A DNA stretch of 15,242 nt from JAQGLW01 sp035995725 (GCA_035995725.1 DASYKE010000026.1:1-15242); one strand, 5' to 3'. Shown: positions 7,301-14,537, numbered from the stretch's first letter. Numbers and translations: made by a program. Notes: generated by a model from the letters alone, not told the origin.

Positions 7301-7331
7301 ATTATGCCGTAATTTGCAATTGGGTTGCAAA
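7301..7331 (-). promoter_or_regulatory. Promoter and overlapping dyad operator of the Fur-family gene
   Basis: On the minus strand TTGCAA (7330-7325) and CATAAT (7306-7301) are separated by 18 bases, a good sigma-70 promoter. A perfect 7-bp inverted repeat, TTTGCAA (7313-7319) - 5 bases - TTGCAAA (7325-7331), covers the -35 element and part of the spacer. This is the expected place for a repressor to block its own promoter. It does not resemble the enterobacterial Zur box. xerC ends only 102 bp upstream of the regulator's start, so this marks a new transcription unit. Confidence 0.5.
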
Positions 7332-7379
7332 ATTCGCGCGTGCGGTTGAACGGACGGCACCGGCGTTTATCGCGGCAGC

Positions 7380-8363
7380 TTATTTAGCACGCTTTTTCGC
7401 CCTCGGATGCGCCGCATCGTATACCTGTGCGAGCCGCTGAAAGTCGAGCGATGTGTACACCTGCGTCGCCGCAATCGATGCATGTCCGAGCATCTCCTGT
7501 ACTGCGCGCAGATCGCCGGACGATTGCAGCACATGCGATGCGAACGAATGACGCAGTACGTGCGGATGCACGTCGGCCGGAATGCCCAGCGCTTGCGCAT
7601 GCGCTTTCAGGCGGAGTTGCACCACGCGCGGGGACATGCGCGTGCCGCGCTCGGTTAAAAACAATGCGAAGCTGTCGCCGCCAAGATTGCTTTTGACTAA
7701 TGTCGCCCGTACTGCAAGCCAGTGGGCAATGGCTCGCATCGCCGGTTGCCCGATCGGCACGCTGCGCATCTTGCCGCCCTTGCCGGTTACGGTGACTTCG
7801 CACGCGTCGAAATCAATCCAGCCTGATGACACATGGCCGGCTTCCTGCGTATAACGTGCGTCCAGTCCGGTCAGCTCCGATACCCGCAAACCGCTGGAAT
7901 ACAGCAATTCGAACATCGCGCGGTTGCACCGCTGTGTGGCGGCTTCCGGATCTTTGCCGGGATGAGGTTTCGCGACCAGCTGCACCGCATCGTCGGCAGC
8001 CAGCGCCTTCGGCAGCGGCTTCGACCTTTTCGGTGCCTTGACACCATCGACCGGATTGGATGCGAGCGAAGCCTGCCCGGACAGCCAGTCGAAAAAACCG
8101 CGCCATGACGACAGTTTGCGTGCGATCGAACGCGCGCTCAAACCTTTGGCATGCAAGTGCGCGGCGAACTTGCGGATATGGAAATGCGTGATCGACGTGA
8201 CAGCGGAGTTGCCGGCAAGTGCATCGGCAAATGCCGACAATTCGGCCAGATCGCGGCTGTAACTGGAGACGGTGTGCGGCGACAGCTTGCGCTGCGTAAT
8301 CAGGCTATCGAGATAGCCGTCGAAAAAAGCCTGATTGTTCCGCGCACTCACGCCGGACGGCAA
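7380..8363 (-). CDS. xerC: XerC tyrosine recombinase
   Basis: XerC works with XerD at dif to resolve chromosome dimers at division. The 327-residue protein has the SAM-like N-terminal core-binding domain (about 10-100) and the catalytic domain with all active-site residues visible: R160 (SSGLRVSELTGL), K195 (TVTGKGGKMR), H268 and R271 (HPHVLRHSFASH), H294 (GHASI) and nucleophile Y303 (VYTSLD). Length is slightly above the usual ~300 because of a short N-terminal and a basic C-terminal extension (RAKKRAK). The listed start is TTG at 8361-8363, one base after the DUF484 stop. A GTG at 8349-8351 four codons later is equally possible. Neither has a strong ribosome-binding site, so coupling to the upstream gene is likely. 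The dapF-DUF484-xerC order is the same as in E. coli, which supports XerC over XerD. Confidence 0.93.
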   Translation of the reverse strand: MPSGVSARNNQAFFDGYLDSLITQRKLSPHTVSSYSRDLAELSAFADALAGNSAVTSITHFHIRKFAAHLHAKGLSARSIARKLSSWRGFFDWLSGQASLASNPVDGVKAPKRSKPLPKALAADDAVQLVAKPHPGKDPEAATQRCNRAMFELLYSSGLRVSELTGLDARYTQEAGHVSSGWIDFDACEVTVTGKGGKMRSVPIGQPAMRAIAHWLAVRATLVKSNLGGDSFALFLTERGTRMSPRVVQLRLKAHAQALGIPADVHPHVLRHSFASHVLQSSGDLRAVQEMLGHASIAATQVYTSLDFQRLAQVYDAAHPRAKKRAK

Positions 8364-8364
8364 G

Positions 8365-9033
8365 TCAATCGAGCAGGCATGTCAGCGCCGCGCTGCCGGT
8401 TTCGGCGATTTTCTGCAGGAAATCGGTCGCCATGTCGGTAGTGAAACGTTCTGGGTCCGGCGAACCCAGCACCAGCAGGCCGAATGCGTCCGTCGCATCG
8501 TTCGCGCGCAGCGGCAGGATAGCGATCGATTGTATCGACGCCGCATCGTCGAGCCAGGAAGCTGCCTCGAAGTCGTTGTTCGGACCGCAAAACGGCGCGT
8601 TCAAGCCATTTGAAAAAATCCGTGCATCGGCTGACACCTCGGCGGCAAACCAGGTATGAGAAAATTCTTCGGCCACGCCCCAGATGCGCAAGGTCGCATG
8701 CGGGACTGAAAAAATCGTTTGCAATTCGTTGATCATCGTATGCGGCAAATCGACATCGTTGCGCGCCAACAGCAACGAACGTGTCCATGACTGAAATTTT
8801 TCGGTAATCGCATCGTTTTCCTGCGCGATCCGCATCAGTCCGGCCATCCGGAGTTCAAGTGTCTTTACTTTTTCGCGTAACACTTCAATCTGCCTGTCTT
8901 GCAGGGAGACAGTGCGTCCGCCCAGCTGGCTGGACAATTTCAGTTTTGACATGAGCTCCACGTGCTCTTCAAAAAAATGCGGATGGTCTGCCAGATAGCG
9001 GGCGACCGAGGCTGAGTCAAGTTGAAGGGTCAT
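8365..9033 (-). CDS. DUF484 (YigA-like) protein
   Basis: This 222-residue protein lies between dapF and xerC, as E. coli yigA does. It opens with the family signature ARYLADHPHFFEEH (11-24). A predicted coiled coil follows (about 40-75, TVSLQDRQIEVLREKVKTL), then a GAF-like domain (about 85-222) ending in FGLLVLGSPDPERFTTD and FLQKIAETG. No catalytic residues are recognised and the biochemical role of the family is unknown. The ATG at 9031-9033 was chosen because the family motif begins ten codons later. The frame is open further upstream to 9192, but that stretch (Arg/His/Ser-rich) does not look like protein. It ends one base before the xerC start, so the two genes are translationally coupled. 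Confidence 0.88.
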   Translation of the reverse strand: MTLQLDSASVARYLADHPHFFEEHVELMSKLKLSSQLGGRTVSLQDRQIEVLREKVKTLELRMAGLMRIAQENDAITEKFQSWTRSLLLARNDVDLPHTMINELQTIFSVPHATLRIWGVAEEFSHTWFAAEVSADARIFSNGLNAPFCGPNNDFEAASWLDDAASIQSIAILPLRANDATDAFGLLVLGSPDPERFTTDMATDFLQKIAETGSAALTCLLD

Positions 9034-9289
9034 GTGTGTTCTGCGCAAAGATCGATAATGGTAACGGAACGAATGCACGGTGCTGTCGCTGTCAAATTGC
9101 CGGAACAGTTGGCGACCGGGGCAGTGTGATTTTAACCGACAAAAGGCGCGCATATATCCGATATTCGCGGCGTTGCCACTCGATCTGGACATGCCCGATC
9201 AACGGCCGAAAAGCAAACGAAAATTGCGGGCAGCCTTGTCATCGGCCTGAAACCAGTTTCTGCGCCAATCCGGCCAATGGAAAAGCCTG

Positions 9290-10141
9290 TCAAATTTCGA
9301 TTTCGCCTTCGAATACGCTAACCGCCGGGCCGGTTAACATCACCGGAAAATTCTGTCCCGCCCATGCAATCGACAGCTCTCCGCCACGAGTGGCAACCGT
9401 GACCCGGGAATCGAGCAGGCCGCGGCGAATACCGGCGACCACGGCGGCACAGGCGCCGGTGCCACAGGCCAGCGTTTCGCCGGCACCACGTTCAAATACC
9501 CGCAATCTGATTTGATGGCGATCGACGACTTGCATGAAGCCGGCATTGACACGCTTCGGAAAGCGCGGGTGATGCTCGATTGCCGGACCATCTGCCGCCA
9601 CTGGCGCCGTTGCGGTATCGTCGACCAGTTGCACCGCATGCGGATTACCCATTGAAACGACGGAGATCCAAACGGTTTTGCCGTCGATATCGAGCGGCCA
9701 CAGCGTGTCGATGCCCTCGACCCTGCCTTGCAGGCCGCTGGCATTGAACGGCACGCGCCCGGGTTCCAGGATCGGTGTACCCATATCGACCGTGATGCGG
9801 CCATCGGCTTCCAGCCTGGGCTCTATCACCCCGGCCAATGTTTCGACCTTGATGATGCGCTTGTCGGTCAGGCCCTTGTCGGTGACAAATTTGACGAAGG
9901 CGCGGGCGCCATTGCCGCACTGTTCGACCTCGCCGCCATCGGCGTTATAAATGCGATAACGGAAATCGACCCCGGCCGATTGCGGCCTTTCAACCACCAG
10001 CATCTGATCCGCGCCGACGCCGAAGCGGCGATCGGCGAGAAATTGCCACTGCGCGGACGTGAAATCGATATGCTGGCTGATTGCATCAACCACGACAAAG
10101 TCATTGCCCGCGCCATGCATTTTGGTGAATTTCAGTTTCAT
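9290..10141 (-). CDS. dapF: Diaminopimelate epimerase
   Basis: DapF converts LL- to meso-diaminopimelate, the last step before lysine and the cross-linking residue of peptidoglycan. The 283-residue protein starts with the family's MKLKFTKMHGAGNDFVVVD. It has both catalytic cysteines: C75 in GGEVEQCGNGARAF and C226 in GAGETLACGTGACAA. GNPHAV (165-170) is the conserved substrate loop, and length is typical. The ATG at 10139-10141 was chosen on homology; a TTG nine codons upstream gives a non-homologous extension. There is no Shine-Dalgarno, and a TATAAT sits six bases before the ATG. The gene lies downstream of the lipid A acyltransferase pair and upstream of DUF484 and xerC on the same strand. 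Confidence 0.96.
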   Translation of the reverse strand: MKLKFTKMHGAGNDFVVVDAISQHIDFTSAQWQFLADRRFGVGADQMLVVERPQSAGVDFRYRIYNADGGEVEQCGNGARAFVKFVTDKGLTDKRIIKVETLAGVIEPRLEADGRITVDMGTPILEPGRVPFNASGLQGRVEGIDTLWPLDIDGKTVWISVVSMGNPHAVQLVDDTATAPVAADGPAIEHHPRFPKRVNAGFMQVVDRHQIRLRVFERGAGETLACGTGACAAVVAGIRRGLLDSRVTVATRGGELSIAWAGQNFPVMLTGPAVSVFEGEIEI

Positions 10142-10147
10142 GCTTGC

Positions 10148-10153
10148 ATTATA
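10148..10153 (-). promoter_or_regulatory. Candidate -10 element directly before dapF
   Basis: A perfect TATAAT on the minus strand ends six bases before the dapF ATG. If used, transcription would begin at or next to the A of the start codon, giving a leaderless mRNA, which would agree with the absent ribosome-binding site. No good -35 hexamer is found 16-18 bases upstream, so this is only a candidate. Confidence 0.3.
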
Positions 10154-10274
10154 GACTGCGGTTTGCAATGGATGAGGACTGACAAGCCGGTTGCCATTCG
10201 CCCTGAGCAGATCCGAACCGTCCTTCGATCACACGATCCCTGCCTCTCTTGATGGACGGCTTTCCATGGGACGC

Positions 10275-11186
10275 TCAGTCCTGCAACGGGAACGTATCAG
10301 GTTCTGTATCCGGACTGCGTTGGCCATATACGCTGGACTGTCCGGGCGGACGGGTCTTGAACCGCTTATGCGCCCAGAAATATTCAGCCGGTGCCTCAAG
10401 CACCTGCGTTTCGATGAACGCATTCATTTGCCGTGTCGCTGCGACGATATCGTCGCCCGGATAGTTTTCCCACGGCGGATAGAACGTCACTTTCCAGCCG
10501 CGATAATTCGGCAAAAAAGTGGCGATCACCGGGACTACTTTCGCACTGGCAGTGGCAGCAATACGCGCCGGTGCGGTAAGCGTCGCGGCGGGTATGCCGA
10601 AAAACGGCACGAATTCCGCATCCTTAGCGCCAAAATCCATGTCCGGCAGCATGAAGAACGGCAAGCCTTCGCGCATCGCACGGATGATCGGCTTGATGCC
10701 TTTGGCTCGCGCAAACAGTTTGATCGGGCGAAAGCGCGAACGTCCTTTGCGCAGCGCATCGTCGAAGACGCGGCTTTGCTGGTGGGTATAAATCGAACAC
10801 AACGGCGATTCCAGCATGACCGCGACGCCGGCGACGTCCAGGCAAACGAAGTGCGGGCACAACAGAATCGTCGGACCGGACTGGATCGTGTCGAGCGGCA
10901 CGTGCGGCTCGACGACTATCAGTCTTTTGAGCCGGGCTTCCGGCGCCCACCACAGGATGCCGCGTTCCAGCACACTGCGCACATAGGCCTGAAAGTGTTT
11001 CCTGGCGATGGCATGACGCTCGGCATCCGACAAGTCGGGCAGGCAAAGACGCAGGTTGGTCAACGCGATATGCCGCCGCGATTGCAGCGCCATGAACAGC
11101 AGCGTGCCGATTGCTTCGGCCAATCGCCCGAGTATGGGCAACGGCAGCCAGTGCAGCAGCCACATCAGACCGAGTAACAGCCTCAT
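10275..11186 (-). CDS. lpxL: LpxL/HtrB-family lipid A acyltransferase (second of the tandem pair)
   Basis: LpxL-family enzymes add secondary acyl chains from acyl-ACP to Kdo2-lipid IVA at the inner face of the inner membrane. The 303-residue protein has an N-terminal hydrophobic anchor (MRLLLGLMWLLHWLPLPILG and on to about 35). The H-x4-D catalytic box is CPHFVCLD (H112, D117). PFFMLPDMDFG (176-186) and the C-terminal YFWAHKRFKTRP (269-280) are further family blocks. Most LpxL proteins have Glu at the second catalytic position; Asp is also accepted in the family. A ~20-residue polar tail follows the last conserved block. Its ATG overlaps the stop of the upstream acyltransferase gene by four bases (ATGA type), so translation is coupled. 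Which acyl chain and which position each copy handles cannot be told from sequence. Confidence 0.9.
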   Translation of the reverse strand: MRLLLGLMWLLHWLPLPILGRLAEAIGTLLFMALQSRRHIALTNLRLCLPDLSDAERHAIARKHFQAYVRSVLERGILWWAPEARLKRLIVVEPHVPLDTIQSGPTILLCPHFVCLDVAGVAVMLESPLCSIYTHQQSRVFDDALRKGRSRFRPIKLFARAKGIKPIIRAMREGLPFFMLPDMDFGAKDAEFVPFFGIPAATLTAPARIAATASAKVVPVIATFLPNYRGWKVTFYPPWENYPGDDIVAATRQMNAFIETQVLEAPAEYFWAHKRFKTRPPGQSSVYGQRSPDTEPDTFPLQD

Positions 11187-12040
11187 GCGTCCGCCTCGTT
11201 GCCCGACACCGGAATTGCGACGCCGGCAGGAGCCTTGTAGCGGTTATAACTCCAGAAGTATTGTGCCGGGCAACGGGCAATCAGCTTTTCCATTGCGGCA
11301 TTGATGGCGCGGGCATTTTGCTCGGCAGTATCGCCCAGGGTTTCCTCGAAGCGTACGAAGCGGATCAGGTAACCGGCGCCGCCCGGCAGGCGCTCGGCGT
11401 ACGACAGGATGATCGGTGCGCCGGTCATTTGATGCAGTTTGGCCGGCAGCGTCATGGTATAGGCCGGCTTGCCGAAAAAATCAGCCCATACGCCTTCACC
11501 CTGCTGCGGCACCTGGTCCGGCAATATGCCGATGGCCGTGCCTTTCTTGAGGGTTTTGAGAAGCGTGCGCACGCCGGCCAGGTTAGCCGGCGCCAGCGAA
11601 AGGCCGTTCCGTGCACGCGCCTGTTCCACCAGCGGTTGCAGTGCCGCCTTGCGAGGCGGGCGGTATAGCGCGGTCAATGGCGCTCGCGCAGCGATTGCCT
11701 GCGCAATGATTTCGAAACAGCCAAGATGCGGCGTCAGGAAAATCACGCCTTGTCCGGCATCGAGCGCGGCTTGCGCCAGGTCCCAGTTTTCGACCGTCGC
11801 CATGCCGAGCACCCGTTGCGGCGGCGCGCACCAGACGAAAGGCAGCTCGAGGATATTCTTGCCGGATTCGCTAACTGCGGTGCGGCGCCAGCTTGCATAT
11901 CCGGCGCGGCCGATATTGTCCTCGAGCCTGTTGCGATACGATGGCGATAGCAGATAAACCAGCCAGCCAAGCGCTGCGCCCGACGCATGCAACACAGGCA
12001 AGGGCAATTTTGATAGCAGGCGGAATAAAAAGACGAGCAT
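11183..12040 (-). CDS. lpxL: LpxL/HtrB-family lipid A acyltransferase (first of the tandem pair)
   Basis: The 285-residue inner-membrane enzyme is homologous to its neighbour but not a recent copy. It has an N-terminal hydrophobic anchor (MLVFLFRLLSKLPLPVLHAS and on to about 32). The classic H-x4-E box is TPHLGCFE (H105, E110). LYRPPRK (125-131), GILPDQVP (171-178) and YFWSYNRYKAP (261-271) are the other conserved blocks of secondary lipid A acyltransferases. The ATG at 12038-12040 was chosen because it begins the anchor. The frame is open to an ATG at 12101-12103, which would add 21 residues without hydrophobic character. The gene is divergent from metK across a 177-bp shared region and overlaps the second acyltransferase by four bases. 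Confidence 0.91.
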   Translation of the reverse strand: MLVFLFRLLSKLPLPVLHASGAALGWLVYLLSPSYRNRLEDNIGRAGYASWRRTAVSESGKNILELPFVWCAPPQRVLGMATVENWDLAQAALDAGQGVIFLTPHLGCFEIIAQAIAARAPLTALYRPPRKAALQPLVEQARARNGLSLAPANLAGVRTLLKTLKKGTAIGILPDQVPQQGEGVWADFFGKPAYTMTLPAKLHQMTGAPIILSYAERLPGGAGYLIRFVRFEETLGDTAEQNARAINAAMEKLIARCPAQYFWSYNRYKAPAGVAIPVSGNEADA

Positions 12041-12061
12041 TGGAGACCGAATCAGGAATTT

Positions 12062-12090
12062 TTGCTGATTTTTTGCAAGAGGCGTAAAAT
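12062..12090 (+). promoter_or_regulatory. Candidate sigma-70 promoter of metK
   Basis: TTGCTG (12062-12067) and TAAAAT (12085-12090) are separated by exactly 17 bases. Transcription would start near 12097, giving a leader of about 120 nt that contains the structured element described next. A small hairpin (TTAAC at 12103-12107, GTTAA at 12114-12118) would lie at its very start. Confidence 0.5.
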
Positions 12091-12125
12091 AACACGAAAG
12101 CATTAACCGCCGAGTTAACAGACAA

Positions 12126-12217
12126 CTTGCGAGGCGGTCTACAAATTCCGCTAAAGCGTCGCAGGCTCATTCGATTGACCGCGACATGGTCTATCACTTA
12201 TATTCAAAGGAGCCTGC
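12126..12217 (+). promoter_or_regulatory. Structured metK leader: SAH-riboswitch-like fold with SD-sequestering arm
   Basis: Two exact long-range pairings are visible. GCGGTC (12134-12139) is complementary to GACCGC (12177-12182) and would form a pseudoknot. GCAGGCTC (12161-12168) is complementary to GAGCCTGC (12210-12217), which includes the end of the Shine-Dalgarno sequence and touches the ATG. With one mismatch that stem extends to 10 of 11 pairs. The order 'GCGAGG - knot arm - ACAA - small hairpin - CAGGCTC - knot partner' parallels the known S-adenosylhomocysteine riboswitch (remembered core CGAGGAGCGCTGCAA ... CAGGCTCG ... GGCGCTC). CAGGCTC would pair with GAG (12131-12133) in one state and with the SD in the other. 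The weak point is the outer P1 stem, where only GAG/CTC pairs well. An alternative local stem TGCGA (12128-12132)/TCGCA (12159-12163) also exists. Regulation of metK by SAH or SAM is an inference. Confidence 0.55.
12208..12212 (+). promoter_or_regulatory. metK: Strong ribosome-binding site of metK
   Basis: AGGAG lies five bases before the ATG and fixes this start. Its last three bases (GAG) are inside the 8-base block complementary to 12161-12168, so access to it could be switched by the leader fold. Confidence 0.85.
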
Positions 12218-13381
12218 ATGTCAAACGAATATCTCTTTACCTCGGAATCCGTCTCCGAAGGTCATCCCGACAAAGTTGCCGACCAGATTTCCGATGCGAT
12301 CCTGGATGCGATTTTCATGCAGGATCCCAAAGCGCGGGTCGCTGCCGAAACGCTGTGCAATACCGGCCTGGTAGTGCTGGCAGGCGAAATCACGACCCAT
12401 GCCAATGTCGATTACATCGCTGTTGCGCGCGAGACCATCAAGCGCATCGGTTACGACAATGCCGATTACGGCATCGATTACAAAAGCTGTGCGGTCATGG
12501 TGTGCTACGACAAGCAGTCGCCGGACATCGCGCAAGGCGTCGACGAGGGCAAGGGCCTCGATCTAGACCAGGGCGCGGGCGACCAGGGCTTGATGTTCGG
12601 TTACGCCTGCGACGAAACGCCGGAACTGATGCCGGCCGCGATCCACTACGCGCACCGCATCGTCGAACGTCAGTCGCAGCTGCGCAAGGATGGCCGCCTG
12701 CCCTGGCTGCGCCCGGATGCCAAATCGCAGGTTACGCTGAAATACGTCGATGGCCGCCCGGTCGCAATCGATACCGTGGTGCTATCTACCCAGCATGCGC
12801 CCGAGATGCAGCACAAGGCGATTGAAGAGGCGGTGATTGAAATGATCATCAAGCCGGTGGTGCCGCCGGAATGGCTGAAAAATACCCGTTACCTGGTGAA
12901 TCCGACCGGCCGCTTCGTCATCGGCGGTCCGCAAGGGGATTGCGGCCTGACCGGCCGCAAGATCATTGTCGATACCTACGGCGGTGCAGCGAACCACGGC
13001 GGCGGCGCATTCTCCGGCAAAGACCCTTCCAAGGTCGATCGCTCCGCCGCTTATGCCGGCCGCTATGTCGCAAAAAACATCGTCGCGGCCGGTTTGGCAG
13101 AGCGTTGCCAGATCCAGATCTCCTATGCGATCGGTATCGCCAAACCGACGTCGGTGATGGTCACCACGTTCGGCACCGGCAAGATCAGCGACGAAAAGAT
13201 CGCTGAACTGGTGCGCGAGCATTTCGACTTGCGCCCGAAAGGCATCGTGCAAATGCTGGATCTGCTGCGTCCGATTTATCAAAAGACCGCAGCATACGGT
13301 CATTTCGGCCGCGAGGAACCGGAATTCACCTGGGAGCGCACCGACAAAGTCGCCGCTTTGCGCGCCAGCGCCGGGAAGTAG
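12218..13381 (+). CDS. metK: S-adenosylmethionine synthetase
   Basis: MetK makes SAM from methionine and ATP in the cytoplasm. The 387-residue protein is full length and has all signatures: FTSESVSEGHPDK with catalytic H16, the methionine/ATP loop GAGDQGLMFGYA (119-130), DCGLTGRKIIVDTYGG (241-256) and the P-loop-like GGGAFSGKD (261-269). A small peculiarity is GGAANHGGGAF, where most relatives have Pro instead of Asn before His260. Codon use matches neighbouring genes. It is preceded by a strong AGGAG and a structured leader that may sense a SAM-cycle metabolite. A peptidase gene starts 5 bp after the stop, so metK probably heads an operon. In many betaproteobacteria ahcY is near metK, but it is not present in this window. 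Confidence 0.98.
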   Translation: MSNEYLFTSESVSEGHPDKVADQISDAILDAIFMQDPKARVAAETLCNTGLVVLAGEITTHANVDYIAVARETIKRIGYDNADYGIDYKSCAVMVCYDKQSPDIAQGVDEGKGLDLDQGAGDQGLMFGYACDETPELMPAAIHYAHRIVERQSQLRKDGRLPWLRPDAKSQVTLKYVDGRPVAIDTVVLSTQHAPEMQHKAIEEAVIEMIIKPVVPPEWLKNTRYLVNPTGRFVIGGPQGDCGLTGRKIIVDTYGGAANHGGGAFSGKDPSKVDRSAAYAGRYVAKNIVAAGLAERCQIQISYAIGIAKPTSVMVTTFGTGKISDEKIAELVREHFDLRPKGIVQMLDLLRPIYQKTAAYGHFGREEPEFTWERTDKVAALRASAGK

Positions 13382-13386
13382 GCGGA

Positions 13387-14430
13387 TTGTCAGGCGCGTA
13401 TAGCGTTGCAGCCGGCGCACTCATCGTCTGCCTCGCGATACCCGCCTTCGGCAGCACTGCGCCACAGACTGACTGGTGCAAACGGCTGACGGTCCGTCTG
13501 CCCGGAATATCGACGGCAACCTGTCGAAGCAGCGAACTGGTGCCGACCGGGGCGGTGTCGCTAAACGGCTTTCCCATTCTGGCGCGCGATATTGCGGCGG
13601 TGAAAAACGAGCAGAATAAAAATGTGCCAATGCGCATTTTATTGCTCGGCGGTATACATGGCGATGAATTGACGGCTGCATCCATTGTCTTCAAATGGCT
13701 GCAGTTCATGCAGACGCCGGCGGCGCGGGAATTCCACTGGATGGTCGTACCGGTCGTCAATCCGGACGGCTTGCTGGCGCCGAGGGCGAAGCGTGTCAAC
13801 GCCAATGGCGTCGACTTGAACCGTAATTTTCCGACGCCGGGCTGGCAACAGGACGCCCCTCGTTACTGGGCCAAAAAAACCGGCAGCGATCCCCGGCGTT
13901 TTCCCGGAACGGCACCGCTGTCCGAGCCCGAAAGCCGTTGGCTCAATGAAGAGATGGAGCGCTTTCGGCCGCATGTCATCATCTCCGTGCATGCGCCGTA
14001 CGGTGTGCTGGATTTCGATGGCCCGGCTGCTCCGCCGCGCCGCTTCGGCCGGTTATTGCTGAACCGCGTCGGCGTGTACCCGGGCTCGCTGGGCAACTAT
14101 AGCGGCATGCACAAGAATGTCCCGGTCATCACGATAGAATTGCCGAATGCCCGAGCCATGCCTTCCGATGCCGAAGTGCGCCGGATCTGGCAAGACATGC
14201 TGAACTGGATACGGCACAACGTACCGCAACAGGAAGAAGTGTCCGATACCCGCATTACTTCTCTATCCCTCAGGCCCAAGCCCGAACAAGCTGGCTTGCC
14301 CAAAGCACAGCCCTTGCCGCCGGATAGCGGGATCCGCGGTATCTGGCAAAATTTGTTGCCTTGGATAAAGCGCAACGCGTTCAGTCAAGAATTCATGTTG
14401 GACAAGCGTGCGGAAATGCCTGCCAGATAA
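13387..14430 (+). CDS. Secreted M14-family zinc peptidase (MpaA-like murein peptide amidase)
   Basis: The 347-residue protein has an N-terminal export signal (about 5-24, ending IPAFGSTA) and a metallocarboxypeptidase fold. Zinc ligands are visible as H91 and E94 (GGIHGDE) and H202 (SVHAPYG). N145-R146 (DLNRNFP) corresponds to the substrate-carboxylate site and E251 (ITIELPNA) to the catalytic base. This set is complete, so the enzyme should be active. The relatives it resembles most are short MpaA-type enzymes that cut the gamma-D-Glu-meso-Dap bond of murein peptides; substrate here is inferred. The C-terminus is odd: VRRIWQDMLNWIRHNV (264-279) is repeated as IRGIWQNLLPWIKRNA (316-331). The start is a TTG five bases after the metK stop. 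No ATG or GTG exists in frame upstream, where the frame stays open inside metK with basic residues, so the true start is uncertain. Confidence 0.82.
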   Translation: MSGAYSVAAGALIVCLAIPAFGSTAPQTDWCKRLTVRLPGISTATCRSSELVPTGAVSLNGFPILARDIAAVKNEQNKNVPMRILLLGGIHGDELTAASIVFKWLQFMQTPAAREFHWMVVPVVNPDGLLAPRAKRVNANGVDLNRNFPTPGWQQDAPRYWAKKTGSDPRRFPGTAPLSEPESRWLNEEMERFRPHVIISVHAPYGVLDFDGPAAPPRRFGRLLLNRVGVYPGSLGNYSGMHKNVPVITIELPNARAMPSDAEVRRIWQDMLNWIRHNVPQQEEVSDTRITSLSLRPKPEQAGLPKAQPLPPDSGIRGIWQNLLPWIKRNAFSQEFMLDKRAEMPAR

Positions 14431-14537
14431 CCAAGCCCAGCTGTATCCAAAAAGAAATTCCCCCTCCGTTTCGCGCCTCCTTGCAGCTGCGTAATGCGAT
14501 TGGTGTTGTAAAACTTTCCTAAAGCCACGTAAAGACA

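Noticed and set aside
9034..9192. N-terminal extension of the DUF484 protein
   Set aside because: The added 53 residues are Arg/His/Ser-rich without family similarity; the conserved domain starts right after the ATG at 9031-9033.
9280..9296. TTGACA at the end of dapF as a -35 element for the DUF484 gene
   Set aside because: It overlaps the dapF stop and no acceptable -10 lies 16-18 bases downstream.
10191..11177. 328-codon plus-strand open frame, Arg-rich
   Set aside because: It is antisense to the LpxL-like gene with intact catalytic box and anchor; a by-product of GC-rich codon usage.
12097..12217. SAM-I, SAM-II or SMK-box riboswitch before metK
   Set aside because: None of the remembered cores of those classes is visible; the pseudoknot and CAGGCTC fit the SAH type better.
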